44,855 nucleotides of DNA, taken from NCBI GenBank assembly GCA_003426165.1, contig QUAH01000007.1, positions 107,276-152,130 on the forward strand, given 5' to 3'. The notes under the pieces are model-generated. The model ran no database searches. It was not told the origin of the DNA and saw only the letters and a list, made by a program, of their open reading frames with translations. Below, piece after piece: positions 25,220 to 33,861 of the stretch (position 1 is its first letter; the number at the start of each line of letters is the position of its first letter). The position numbers were made by a program, and so were the translations under genes. The DNA comes from Candidatus Saccharicenans subterraneus (GTDB taxonomy: Bacteria > Acidobacteriota > Aminicenantia > Aminicenantales > Saccharicenantaceae).

Positions 25220-26557
25220 TTAATTCGGCCCGGCCTGGGCCGCGGCGGCCAGCTTTTTCTTTTTCCTCAGCCAGATGGTCTCGTTGCTGATAAGGGGCCG
25301 GGCCCAGATTCCTATGCTCAGAATAAAGCCGAGCGTCAGGTACAGAACAAACATTCCCTGGCGCAGTCCCAGGTGGTCGCCCAGCCAGCCCACCAGGAGC
25401 GGAACCAGGGCACCACCGATGATGCCGGTGCACAGGATGCCGGAGAAGGCCCCGTGGTATCTGTCAACCGAGTTCAGGGCCAGGGAAAATATGATGGGCC
25501 ACATGACCGAGGCAAAAAAACCGATAACCGAAAAGGTGTAAATCTCAACCTGACCTGAATAAATCAGCGGGATCCTGAGGTTCAGGGTGACGAGCGCGGC
25601 CGGGCCGAACAGCCCCAGGGTCAGGGTGGCCATGGCCAGGAGCGAAGCCGCCAGCAGAACTTTTCTGCTGTCGAACAGCTTGAGAAGAACCAGGCCCAGC
25701 AGGCCGCCGAGGGTCATCAGGCCCCAGAAATAGGAAACAGCCCGGGCCCCGGCCGTCTGGGGGTCGAGCCCGTGGTAGGTTTTCAGGAACTGGGAAATCC
25801 AGTTGGCCACACCCTGTTCTGTCCCGACGTAGGCCATTATGCCCAGAAAATAAAGAAGGACTATTTTTTTCCTGAAAAGAATCTTGTATATGCCCCAGGT
25901 CCCCGCCTTCTCTTCTTCCTTGAGTTCCACCCGTGGGAAGCGGGAGATAAACAGGATGATCAGCATCAGGACCGTGGTCACCGCGAAGACCCAGTAGAGA
26001 GAAACCCAGGGCAGCCTTTCCGGGACGAGGCGGCGGAGGCTGTCGAGCAGGACGTTGTGCTTTTCCTCCACCGGCAGGCTGGTGACCAGGTAGGAATAAA
26101 GCCTGGGGCTGAGGAAGGAAGCCCCGCCGAAGATGAGCTGGGCCAGGACCGAGTTGAAAGCGAAGTGCTCTTCGCCACCCGAAACCCGGAGCAGGGGATT
26201 TATGGCCACCTGCAGGATGGCCATGCCCAGCCCGATCAGGAAAAGCGAAATCGTGGCCACCAGGTATCCGGGAAACAGGGCGAAGAGCAGGGCTCCGCAG
26301 AAGGCCACGGAGAAGGCCAGGAGCATGGCCGCCTTTTCCCGGTACTTTTCCACCAGGAAGCCGGCCGGGATGGACATCACCCCGTAGGCGATAAAGAAAG
26401 AAAAGGGAAGCAGGCCGGCCAGGGCCAGGCTCAGGCTGAAGCTCTGGATGATATCGGGTATGAGTGGCCCCATGATGTTGGTCAGGAAAGAGATGACAAA
26501 AAAGGTCAGGAAGATCAAAAAGACCATGTAATAATTTCTTCTTGAAGTTTCGCCCAT
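25220..26557 (-). CDS. FHS-type MFS sugar permease (fucose/glucose-galactose permease-like)
   Basis: 445 residues, about 12 membrane segments. Markers of the fucose:H+ symporter family are PLIPDIIQSFSLSLALAGLLPFSFFIAYGVMSIPAGFLVEKYREK at the start, GLGMAILQVAINPLLRVSGGEEHFAFNSVLAQLIFGGASFLSP in segments 4-5, and GTEQGVANWISQFL in segment 7. It imports a hexose or deoxyhexose with H+. ATG at 26555-26557 has AGGAG seven bases upstream and a good promoter (26590-26618). With the ROK kinase downstream it forms an import-and-phosphorylate pair, and the window also encodes an alpha-L-fucosidase, so fucose-containing glycans are a plausible source; the sugar is not proven. The C-terminus has a Lys-rich tail. 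Confidence 0.87.
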   Translation of the reverse strand: MGETSRRNYYMVFLIFLTFFVISFLTNIMGPLIPDIIQSFSLSLALAGLLPFSFFIAYGVMSIPAGFLVEKYREKAAMLLAFSVAFCGALLFALFPGYLVATISLFLIGLGMAILQVAINPLLRVSGGEEHFAFNSVLAQLIFGGASFLSPRLYSYLVTSLPVEEKHNVLLDSLRRLVPERLPWVSLYWVFAVTTVLMLIILFISRFPRVELKEEEKAGTWGIYKILFRKKIVLLYFLGIMAYVGTEQGVANWISQFLKTYHGLDPQTAGARAVSYFWGLMTLGGLLGLVLLKLFDSRKVLLAASLLAMATLTLGLFGPAALVTLNLRIPLIYSGQVEIYTFSVIGFFASVMWPIIFSLALNSVDRYHGAFSGILCTGIIGGALVPLLVGWLGDHLGLRQGMFVLYLTLGFILSIGIWARPLISNETIWLRKKKKLAAAAQAGPN

Positions 26558-26886
26558 CTGACCTCTCCTTCGGGTAGTCAGTCTTTTTTAATTTATTAGC
26601 TTGCCAGGGTTGAGTCAACAGGAAATTGGGGGTTGGCCCTCAAGGTACGGCCTGGAAAATTCAGGGCGGGTGGTTTTTGTATCCTTCCCCGGCCGGGCTT
26701 TTAAGTGGTGGGCTGGAAATGGTGGAGACCGGGAAGAGGCAGAGAAGTGGCGGCCAAAGTCCGGAAGCTATCTTCCAGGGAAAGAGGGGAGCAATAAAAA
26801 GAATAGTTAACGGGAATAAAAAAATTAATAGAGAGAATACGAGATCCGGGTTTCGTTAACGCGCTTGCCCGAAATTATCAGCAATC
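26558..26886. other. Intergenic region between the TRAP operon and the FHS permease
   Basis: No gene supported. It contains the FHS promoter, a hairpin near 26763-26776 (GGAAG, CTTCC) and an inverted repeat GTTAACG/CGTTAAC (26806-26812 and 26854-26860) with a 41-base AT-rich interval, possibly part of the TRAP operon's end. Confidence 0.45.
26590..26618 (-). promoter_or_regulatory. Promoter for the FHS sugar permease gene
   Basis: On the minus strand TTGACT (26613-26618), 17-base spacer, TAAATT (26590-26595). Predicted start is about 25-30 bases before the ATG. Confidence 0.55.
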
Positions 26887-28761
26887 TCAGAGCAGAGCCG
26901 TAGCCAGGAAAGGCAGGTAGGTGATCAGGAGAACTGCAGCCAGCCGCAGCATCATGAAACCGAGGACGTCTCTATAAACCCGGCCCATGGGCTCGTTGAA
27001 GCGGTAGGAGGCCAGGAAGAGATTAAGCCCGACCGGCGGCGTCAGGTAACCCAGTTCCAGGTTGGCCAGGAAAATCACTCCCAGGTGCACCGGGTGAATG
27101 TTAAAAACCCCGGCCAGGGGCACGATAAGGGGGACTACCACCAGGATGGCCGAGTAGATGTCAAGGAAGCAGCCCACGACCAGCAGGGCCAGGTTTAGCA
27201 GCAGAAGGAAAAGATACCGGGAAGAAATGGCCGTACCCAGCCACTCGCTCAGCCGCTGGGGAAGCTGGGTGTCGATGATGTAATAGGACAGGCCATTAAC
27301 CACGGCCAGGATGACCAGCACTCCGCCGAAGACGGTGACACAGGAAGTCATGACCCGCGGGATATCCTTTAGTTTCAACTCGCGGTGAACAAATGTTTCC
27401 AGGAGGAAGGCATAGACCAGGGCGACGGCCGCGCTTTCCTGGAGGTTGGTGATTCCACCGAAGTACAGGCCTATTATGACCACGGGCAGGAGTATTTCGC
27501 CCAGTCCTTTCCTGAAAGAGCCCGGGAGCTTTTTCCAGCGGAAAGGCTGGCCTTCCACTTTCTGTCCGGCCGAGAAGATGAAGGCGGCGATTATGGTGAC
27601 GGATACCAGGACGGCTCCCGGGAGGATTCCCCCGCGGAACATGTCCTTGATGCTGACCCCGGCCGTCACTCCGTAGATTATTATGGGCAGGCTGGGCGGG
27701 AACAGCAGCCCGACGCTGCCCGAAGAGGTCAGCAGGCCCACGCTGAACTTCTTGTTGTAACCGGCCTGCATCAGGATTTGCAGCAGGAGGCCGCCCAGGG
27801 CGATGATGGTAATCCCGGAACCTCCGGTGAAGGTGGTGAAAAAAGCGCAGACCAGGACGGTGACAATGGTCAGGCCACCGGGCAGCCAGCCGACAGCATC
27901 CCGGAAGAACTCCACCAGCCTGGTCCCGGCCCGGCTCTCGGAAAGAAAGAATCCGGCGGCAGCAAACAGGGGAATGGCCGGAATGGAATAATCGGTGAGG
28001 ACGGTATAGGCCTGGTTGGCCACGATTTCTAAGGGCAGTTCGCTCCTGGCCATAAGCAGCAGGCCGGCTCCGCCCAGGACCACGAACACCGGCATTCCGA
28101 AAAAGGCCATGATGATGAGAATTATTATTAAAGGCGTGGCCAGTGAGGCCAGAAGGTCCTGGACGGTGGTCACCAGGTTCTGGACCATTCCCGGTTCCTG
28201 TCCTGAAAGTCCGCGGATGACGCCTGGGATCAGACCGGTGGATATCAGCAGGGCTATGGCCAGGGCTACAAGCAGCCAGAGCCCCCTTTTTCTCCTGGGT
28301 TCTATTGAGGTGATGAACCTGGTGGCCATGATGATGAAACCGAGAACCATGACCAGGCCGATTAGGCGTCTGGGAATGAACCCGACCTTGTCTGAGGTGG
28401 AGAAGGCATTGAGAGAAAATGAAAAGGCGCTGGCGGCAAAGGCGAAGGTCAGGGCGGCCGAGATTATATGAACAATGATAGTAATAACAGTAGCGGCCGG
28501 CTCCTTGAGCGGTAGCCTGGCGGCCAGGGTCAGGTGTTTTTTCTGCCGGGAGGTGATGGCCCCGGCCAGGAAGGTGGCCACCAGGACCAGGTGCTGGATG
28601 TAAACGGTAGAATTTTTAATCCCGGTCTGAAAAAAGTTCCTGGCGATGATTTCAAAGCAAAGCAGAAAGGCTACTGACAGAACTACCAGGTTGACCAGTA
28701 TGTCTTCCAGTTGATAGACATACCGGAAAAATTTACCGGTTTCCCCTGGCCCTGTATTCAC
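26887..28761 (-). CDS. TRAP transporter fused QM permease
   Basis: About 624 residues from a GTG at 28759-28761, which overlaps the end of the binding-protein gene by 29 bases. The first 150-160 residues are a DctQ-type four-helix unit (YVYQLEDILVNLVVLSVAFLLCFEIIARNFF, SRQKKHLTLAARLP), then a connecting helix pair, then a DctM-type large subunit with FFGMPVFVVLGGAGLLLM, YSIPAIPLFAAAGFFLSES, TGGSGITIIALGGLL, GSVGLLFPPSLPIIIYG and NLELGYLTPPVGLNLFLA. TRAP permeases move organic acids or other solutes inward with Na+ or H+, handed over by the periplasmic binding protein. Alternative in-frame starts (for example ATG at 28785) are possible since no strong ribosome site is visible. Last gene of the operon. 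Confidence 0.88.
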   Translation of the reverse strand: MNTGPGETGKFFRYVYQLEDILVNLVVLSVAFLLCFEIIARNFFQTGIKNSTVYIQHLVLVATFLAGAITSRQKKHLTLAARLPLKEPAATVITIIVHIISAALTFAFAASAFSFSLNAFSTSDKVGFIPRRLIGLVMVLGFIIMATRFITSIEPRRKRGLWLLVALAIALLISTGLIPGVIRGLSGQEPGMVQNLVTTVQDLLASLATPLIIILIIMAFFGMPVFVVLGGAGLLLMARSELPLEIVANQAYTVLTDYSIPAIPLFAAAGFFLSESRAGTRLVEFFRDAVGWLPGGLTIVTVLVCAFFTTFTGGSGITIIALGGLLLQILMQAGYNKKFSVGLLTSSGSVGLLFPPSLPIIIYGVTAGVSIKDMFRGGILPGAVLVSVTIIAAFIFSAGQKVEGQPFRWKKLPGSFRKGLGEILLPVVIIGLYFGGITNLQESAAVALVYAFLLETFVHRELKLKDIPRVMTSCVTVFGGVLVILAVVNGLSYYIIDTQLPQRLSEWLGTAISSRYLFLLLLNLALLVVGCFLDIYSAILVVVPLIVPLAGVFNIHPVHLGVIFLANLELGYLTPPVGLNLFLASYRFNEPMGRVYRDVLGFMMLRLAAVLLITYLPFLATALL

Positions 28762-29749
28762 GGATAAAGTCCATCGTCTTTTCATAGATATCGGCCGGAA
28801 TGATTCTTCCGACCAGAGACTGGATGGCCCGGGACGAAGCCTCACGCCATTGGGCCATTTCACCATCAGAAGGAGAATTGATGACCAGGCCATGTTCTTT
28901 CATGGCCCTGATGGCCTCTTCCTCCAGGCTGGTTATTTCTCCAGCCAGGGCCCGGGCCTGTCGCTCGGCCGCTTCCAGCAGGGCCGGTCTGAAATTTTCG
29001 GGGATCTGCTCCCAGGTCTTCCGGCTCAGGACCAGGCTGCCCACCAGCGGGGAGAGCTTCGGGGCCAGCATATGGGAGGCAATGGCAAAGTACTGTCCCG
29101 AGGCAGCCATCACCGCCGGCAGGTATGTGGCCGAGACCATCCCACTTTCCAGCCCGATTAGCACGTCCTTCTGATCCTGGGGGACAACCTGGTACCCCAT
29201 CTTTTTCCAGACCTGCTCCAGGTCCGGGTCGTCCTTGGTGATCGAAATCTTGTATTTTTTAAGGTCGTCAGGGTTAAGAACCGGTCCCTTGCTGTAAAAG
29301 TAAACCCACCCCGACTGGGTCCAGTGAATTACCTTGAAACCGCTTTCTTCTATCCTGGTCTCAAAGATCGGTCTTAACCTCTGGAAGACGAAGTTAAATT
29401 CTTCATCGGAGTTGAAAAGAAAAGGCAGGTTGAGCACCAGGACCGATCTTTCAACCTTCATCATGCCCATGTTGGTCAGTACAGCACCCTGGAGCACGCC
29501 CAGCCTGACCTTCCGGATCATGTCCTGCTCGCTGCCGGCGATGCCGCCGGGATAGACCCTGACTTTAACCTGGCCGCCGGTTGACGACTCCCAGTCCCGG
29601 GCCAATTTAAGCAGGGCATTATGCCAGGGTGAGCGTTCCGGGGCCACGCTGCCGATTTTAATTTCTATGGCGGCCTGCAGCCTAACAACGCAAAAAACCA
29701 GGATCATAATTAAGTAAAGTGCAGTGACCGAAAGAATCAGTTTTTTCAT
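28733..29749 (-). CDS. dctP: TRAP transporter periplasmic binding protein (DctP type)
   Basis: 338 residues. Signal peptide 1-27 (ending VRLQAA). IEIKIGSVAPERSPWHNALLKLARDWESSTGGQVKVRVYPGGIAGSEQDMIRKVRLGVLQGAVL is the typical first lobe, and LPFLFNSDEEFNFVF with GWVYFYSKGPVLNPDDLKKYKI follows. The conserved Arg that binds a substrate carboxylate in classical DctP would lie near residue 175, where this protein reads KISITKDDPD in place of the usual KiRv; so a carboxylate ligand is not assured. The ATG overlaps the stop of the upstream lipoprotein gene (ATGA, 29746-29749), so the two are translationally coupled. Product binds the solute in the periplasm and delivers it to the QM permease. Confidence 0.88.
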   Translation of the reverse strand: MKKLILSVTALYLIMILVFCVVRLQAAIEIKIGSVAPERSPWHNALLKLARDWESSTGGQVKVRVYPGGIAGSEQDMIRKVRLGVLQGAVLTNMGMMKVERSVLVLNLPFLFNSDEEFNFVFQRLRPIFETRIEESGFKVIHWTQSGWVYFYSKGPVLNPDDLKKYKISITKDDPDLEQVWKKMGYQVVPQDQKDVLIGLESGMVSATYLPAVMAASGQYFAIASHMLAPKLSPLVGSLVLSRKTWEQIPENFRPALLEAAERQARALAGEITSLEEEAIRAMKEHGLVINSPSDGEMAQWREASSRAIQSLVGRIIPADIYEKTMDFIREYRARGNR

Positions 29750-30747
29750 TTTTTTCTCTCAACCTGTTCCGAATCTTTTGGTACCTCTTCCGGCGGGAGG
29801 AAGAAATCATCCACGTGCTCCAGGAGCCAGGCCGCCTTGCGCTTGTTCAGGGTATTGACCAGGCGGGTCTGAGGAGCCCGGTCGGGGTCGAACTCAAGCA
29901 CTTTCTTCAGCAGGCTGATAAATTCTTGTCGGTTCTGGTTCTTGACGGCCACCGTGGTGGCCAGGGACAGGAGATAAGAGGTATCCGAGTCTCCGCATAA
30001 TTTTTCAGCCTGCCTGAAGTGTTCCCTGGCCTTGTTCTCATCACCGCCCAGGGCCTCGGGCAGGGAGCCGTAATACAGGATGTAAAAGTTGTGAACGGCC
30101 CCGCTGGCGTAGTTCGGGTTAAGCTCCAGCACCCGGTTCATCAGGGCTGCAGCCTCGGGCAGGGTCAGGCCGATTGACATGTCAAACGGGTCTATGGAAT
30201 AGGCAGCCACCCAGCCGGCCGCAGCCCAGTACAGAAAGTCAATATCCTTCGGGCCGAAGGGCGAAAGGGCTTTTTTAAATTGCCGGGCCTTGAGCTCTTC
30301 CCGGAGGCGCGGATTTTTCTTTTCCAGCGCGGCCAGAAGGATGTCTCTTCCTCTCAAATAAAGCTTTTTAGCCCGGAGAAGCTGGGCCTGGCGGGACTCG
30401 ACTTCGCTGGCCGGGGTCATATCGGCCGGAGTCTGCACGAAGGCGCTGGCATACATTATATAAAGACTGCCGGTCCGCAACCTCAGCCCTTCGTGTTCGG
30501 GCAGGGAAGCCAGAAGGGATTCATAAAATTTAATGGCGAATGGCAGAGCCCCGGCTATTAGCTCTGGGTCGTCGTCGCCCGTGAAAACATTGCCAGAAGA
30601 AGGCGCGGTCAGCATGCCGGCTGCTTTCTTGAGGGCCATTTTTTCCAGGGAGCAGCCGGCCGCGGATATCAGGACCAGGGCCAGCAGACAGGCCAACCAG
30701 CCTGATATAACCCGGCGCCCGAAGAGCCTGTTGCCCGGCCCGGACAT
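29746..30747 (-). CDS. TatT-like TPR lipoprotein of a TRAP transporter
   Basis: 333 residues. Lipoprotein signal with lipobox ISAAGC, Cys32. The rest is helical with TPR-like repeats: GALPFAIKFYESLLASLPEHEGLRLRTGSLYIMYASAFV, the PFDMSIGLTLPEAAALMNRVLELNPNYASGAVHNFYILYYG segment, and REHFRQAEKLCGDSDTSYLLSLA. This matches the TatT component (Treponema Tp0956 type) which forms a trimeric complex with its TRAP binding protein. ATG at 30745-30747 has AGGGG five bases upstream; the longer frame to 30840 is rejected because the signal peptide would be buried. First gene of the TatT-DctP-QM operon. It is membrane-anchored in the periplasm and is thought to help capture or pass on hydrophobic ligands. 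Confidence 0.85.
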   Translation of the reverse strand: MSGPGNRLFGRRVISGWLACLLALVLISAAGCSLEKMALKKAAGMLTAPSSGNVFTGDDDPELIAGALPFAIKFYESLLASLPEHEGLRLRTGSLYIMYASAFVQTPADMTPASEVESRQAQLLRAKKLYLRGRDILLAALEKKNPRLREELKARQFKKALSPFGPKDIDFLYWAAAGWVAAYSIDPFDMSIGLTLPEAAALMNRVLELNPNYASGAVHNFYILYYGSLPEALGGDENKAREHFRQAEKLCGDSDTSYLLSLATTVAVKNQNRQEFISLLKKVLEFDPDRAPQTRLVNTLNKRKAAWLLEHVDDFFLPPEEVPKDSEQVERKK

Positions 30748-30793
30748 GGTCGCCCCTTTCTCCCTTGCCGATTTATTTCCCGCTAATATAAAA

Positions 30794-30821
30794 ATTATCA
30801 CAATTCGCCGCCCCCCGGCAA
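30794..30821 (-). promoter_or_regulatory. Candidate promoter for the TRAP operon
   Basis: On the minus strand TTGCCG (30816-30821), 16-base spacer, GATAAT (30794-30799). The leader would be about 40 bases. Confidence 0.4.
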
Positions 30822-30964
30822 GTCCGGACCGAGAGAGCATCCATAAAACAAATCGTTAAAAAAGGATTATTCTGGAGTAAAAGTTAAAGCATATGAGGGG
30901 AAAAAACAGGTGAATAATCTTGAAGGGCCGGGAAAAGAAAGCTATGCTTTATAGCCGGTAATAA

Positions 30965-31645
30965 ATGTTAACTGAAGAAAATGTCATGAGAATAATCAGG
31001 TCGGAGCGCAGGACGGTCGGGCTGGAAGTTAACGACCGCGGGGAGCTGATAGTCAGGGCCCCGGAAAGGCTCAGCCGGGCGGCCATAGATGAAATAATCC
31101 GAAAGCACCGTCGGTGGATAGAGAAGAAGCTGGCTGAAGCCGAGAAGCGCCGGCAGATGTTCCGACCCAAGAAATTCGTGGAAGGGGAGAAGTTTCTCTG
31201 GCTGGGCAGTGAGTATCCGCTAAGGATAACCGGCGAGGGCAGGCCGGCACTGAAATTCACGGGCAGAGAATTTGTACTTTCGGCTCGCTGGCAGGGAAGG
31301 GCCAGGGAGATTTTTAAGAAACTGTACAGGCGAAAAGCCCTGGCTTACCTCAGTCTCCGGACCAGGCAACTGGCCGAGCTCAACGGTTTCAAGTTCACCA
31401 GGCTCAGGTTGTCTTCGGCTACAACCCGCTGGGGCTCCTGTTCGGCCCGGGGGACAGTCAGCCTGACCTGGCGGCTGATCCTGGCCCCGCCGGAAATAAT
31501 TGACTACGTCATCATCCACGAGCTGGCCCATACCAGGGAGAAAAATCACTCCCGGGCCTTCTGGAACCTGGTGGAGGCGCATCTCCCCGACTACCGCCGC
31601 AAGCGGCTCTGGCTAAAAAAGTACGGCTTCTTCCTTAACCTTTGA
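30965..31645 (+). CDS. YgjP-type zinc metallopeptidase (DUF45)
   Basis: 226 residues, cytoplasmic. The N-terminal half is a small beta domain (IRSERRTVGLEVNDRGELIVRAPERLS, then a DEIIRKHRRWIEKKL helix) and the C-terminal half is the catalytic domain: RLRLSSATTRWGSCSARGTVSLTWRLILAPPEIIDYVIIHELAHTREKNHSRAFW. HELAH lies at 185-189 with His195 as the likely third zinc ligand. The WGSC motif is conserved in the family (M48-like fold, related to SprT). The biological substrate is not established. ATG at 30965 has no visible ribosome site; an in-frame ATG seven codons later (30986) is an alternative. A possible promoter (TTGAAG at 30920, TATGCT at 30943) would leave a leader of only about ten bases. 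Divergent from the TRAP operon. Confidence 0.88.
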   Translation: MLTEENVMRIIRSERRTVGLEVNDRGELIVRAPERLSRAAIDEIIRKHRRWIEKKLAEAEKRRQMFRPKKFVEGEKFLWLGSEYPLRITGEGRPALKFTGREFVLSARWQGRAREIFKKLYRRKALAYLSLRTRQLAELNGFKFTRLRLSSATTRWGSCSARGTVSLTWRLILAPPEIIDYVIIHELAHTREKNHSRAFWNLVEAHLPDYRRKRLWLKKYGFFLNL

Positions 31646-31992
31646 TTAACCCGCCGGCTGGCTGTTAGCTTCATTTCTGAATCCTTCTCTCCCCGGGTTG
31701 ATTGCGTGCACTCATGTATCAGGACTATATTCGTTCGAAAAACGGACAGGGGTTCTCCAACCTCATGCTGACAGCCGGAATTGCCGGGGCAACCGGTCCC
31801 AAGGATTGAAAGGAGCCAGTTCCGCACGGAGTCTTTCTGCTAAAGCTGAATACCAACCGGGCTGGCCTGGCTGGAGGGCTTTCAAAAGATAATGACAGAA
31901 CGATAAAACAGGGCAGGTGGAATGTTTACCTGAATTGTTTATATAATTTATTGAAAGAAGAAATGCCTCATCCTTTGGTAAGGAGGGAGAAA
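31646..31992. other. Intergenic region before the propeller-transglutaminase gene
   Basis: No gene supported. A TATAAT at 31942-31947 is the likely -10 of the next gene but lacks a clear -35. The 31780-31890 part is rich in short GC stems; I could not match it to a known riboswitch. Confidence 0.4.
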
Positions 31993-33624
31993 ATGAAAAG
32001 GGCAATAGTGATACTGGCTGTCATCGGCCTGCTGGTTTTGCCGGCCCTGGCCAGGGTCGGGGATGTGGTCAAGGTCATCAAGACGCCGGGTCCGCTGCCG
32101 ACCGGTCTGGCCTTTGACGGCAAGCATCTCTGGCTGGCCGATAGCCGCCTGGACAAGATTTTCAAGATAGACCCGGATTCGGGCAAGGTGGTTAAGTCCT
32201 TTGACTCGCCCGGCTACCATCCGGAGGGGCTGGCCTGGGACGGAAAGCACCTCTGGCACGTGGACGCGGTTGAAAAACTGGTCTACTGCCTGGACCCGGA
32301 GACCGGAGCCGTGCTCAAGGCCCTGGAGTCCAACAGCGACCGTCCCCGGGACCTGGCCTGGGATGGTAAAGACCTGTGGATGACCGATGTCCGCAACAAG
32401 AGCCTCCTCCGGGTTTCCCCGGTCGACGGTATGATGATCCAGACTTTTGCCGCTCCGGGTGCCGAGCCGGCCGGCCTGGAATTTGACGGCCGGTATCTCT
32501 GGGTGACCGACCGGGCCCTGGACCGGGTTTTCCTGGTGGACCCGGCTACGGGCTGGTGCCTGTCCTCGCTTCGTTCTTACGGGCCCTGGCCGGCCGGGCT
32601 GGCCTTCGACGGGGAGTATCTCTGGAATGTCGATTACGAGAATGATGAAATTTACAGGATCAAGGTTTTTGACCGAGACATCATGAGCCTGTGGGACGAG
32701 AAAGAGCTGGAGCTCAGGTTCGTGAAGGAATTCCGTAACTACGGCCCGGGTACCGCCACCAGCCTTGATATCTATCTGCCGCTGCCCGAAGACCGGGACA
32801 ACCAGAAACTCCTCGGACCGGTGGAGTTCCTGGAGAAACCCGCCGAAATGATTACCGATGCCTGGGGCCAGAAAATCGCCCATTTCAGCTATAAGAACCT
32901 GAAGGCTCCAGGGATTGTCCAGCCGGGCTGGTCGGTTAAGGCCAGGATTTATGCGGTCGAGTATTTTATCTACCCTGATAAGGTCGGCGGACTGGACCAG
33001 ATCCCGGAGGACATCAAGAAAAAGTACCTGGTTGACGGTGATAAGTACTGTATCAACGACCCCTTTATCCAGGAGCTGGCCCGCAAGATCGCCGGCAACG
33101 AAAAGAATCCCTACTGGATCGCCAGGAAAATTTACGAGTACCTCATTGACCATCTCAGCTACAACCTGAAGCCGGTGGGCGGCTGGAACCCGGCCCCGAC
33201 CGTCCTGCGGCGCGGAACCGCTTCCTGCTCCGAGTACACCTATTCGCTTATTGCCCTCTGCCGGGCGCTGGGAGTGCCGGCCCGATACGTGGGCACGGTC
33301 AGCCTGCGGGGCGACGATGCCAGCTTCGACGATGTCTTCCACCGCTGGAACGAGATATACCTACCGCCTTACGGCTGGATTCCTTTTGACGCCAACAAGG
33401 GCGACGTGGAGACACCCGGAGGCCGGGCCCTGGGCATCGGCAACGTGGCCGCCCGCTATGTCATCACCACCGAGAACGGCGGCGGTGATAAATACCTGTG
33501 GTTCGGCTATAACTACGGCTTCACCTGGACGTCGGAGGGGCGGTGCCGGATAGTTGAAGAATCTTACGGCGAGTGGCAGCCCCTTGGCCAGAAAAAATAT
33601 CAAAAACCGCTCGACCGGAAATAG
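31993..33624 (+). CDS. Exported five-repeat propeller fused to a transglutaminase-like domain
   Basis: 543 residues. Signal peptide 1-20 (LPALA). Residues 38-242 are five exact 41-residue repeats, each with a GLAFDGKHLW-type core beginning at residues 38, 79, 120, 161 and 202, expected to form a beta-propeller or part of one. Residues 245-330 are a beta domain that starts with a rising acidic segment. The transglutaminase-like core has Cys412 in RRGTASCSEYTYSLIALCRALGVPARY, His450 in DVFHRWNEIYLP and Asp466 in YGWIPFDAN, a complete triad. ATG at 31993 has AGGAGGGAG just upstream. The likely place of action is the periplasm or outer surface; the target is unknown. The repeats resemble those of bacterial SMP-30/glutaminyl-cyclase-like propellers. 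Confidence 0.85.
   Translation: MKRAIVILAVIGLLVLPALARVGDVVKVIKTPGPLPTGLAFDGKHLWLADSRLDKIFKIDPDSGKVVKSFDSPGYHPEGLAWDGKHLWHVDAVEKLVYCLDPETGAVLKALESNSDRPRDLAWDGKDLWMTDVRNKSLLRVSPVDGMMIQTFAAPGAEPAGLEFDGRYLWVTDRALDRVFLVDPATGWCLSSLRSYGPWPAGLAFDGEYLWNVDYENDEIYRIKVFDRDIMSLWDEKELELRFVKEFRNYGPGTATSLDIYLPLPEDRDNQKLLGPVEFLEKPAEMITDAWGQKIAHFSYKNLKAPGIVQPGWSVKARIYAVEYFIYPDKVGGLDQIPEDIKKKYLVDGDKYCINDPFIQELARKIAGNEKNPYWIARKIYEYLIDHLSYNLKPVGGWNPAPTVLRRGTASCSEYTYSLIALCRALGVPARYVGTVSLRGDDASFDDVFHRWNEIYLPPYGWIPFDANKGDVETPGGRALGIGNVAARYVITTENGGGDKYLWFGYNYGFTWTSEGRCRIVEESYGEWQPLGQKKYQKPLDRK
32104..32718 (+). repeat. Five tandem 41-residue coding repeats
   Basis: Within the gene at 31993, the core GLxxDGxxLWxxD recurs every 123 bases without slippage over five units. 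The copies differ at the DNA level, so this is an old protein repeat and not a recent DNA duplication. Confidence 0.85.
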
Positions 33625-33861
33625 TTCGGGGAAAGCAGAACAGGGTGGGAGACTGGTTTTTCAGTTGACCTGGACCGATGTCTTCAGGACAGAAAAACAG
33701 GGGTGGCAATCCTTTCGGATTGCTCGGTGATGTCCGTCGTTAAAGAAAAAAGAAGAAATAAGACAGGCAAAAGTGTAAAATGTGGCAAATATCGCAGGCC
33801 GTTGAAGGAGAGGGAAATCGCCCTTTTGAGCTAACCCCGGCGGCCAGCGAAAGGTTAACAG

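Noticed and set aside
31780..31890. Riboswitch resembling a GEMM-type cyclic di-GMP aptamer
   Set aside because: The GGCAACC-like stretch lacks the conserved second half (GACGCAAAGCC) and the tetraloop receptor pattern.
31948..33342. 464-codon minus-strand frame opposite the propeller-transglutaminase gene
   Set aside because: Shadow frame of a high-GC gene with strong codon bias; the translation is Gly/Val/Gln-rich and repetitive only because the sense strand has repeats.
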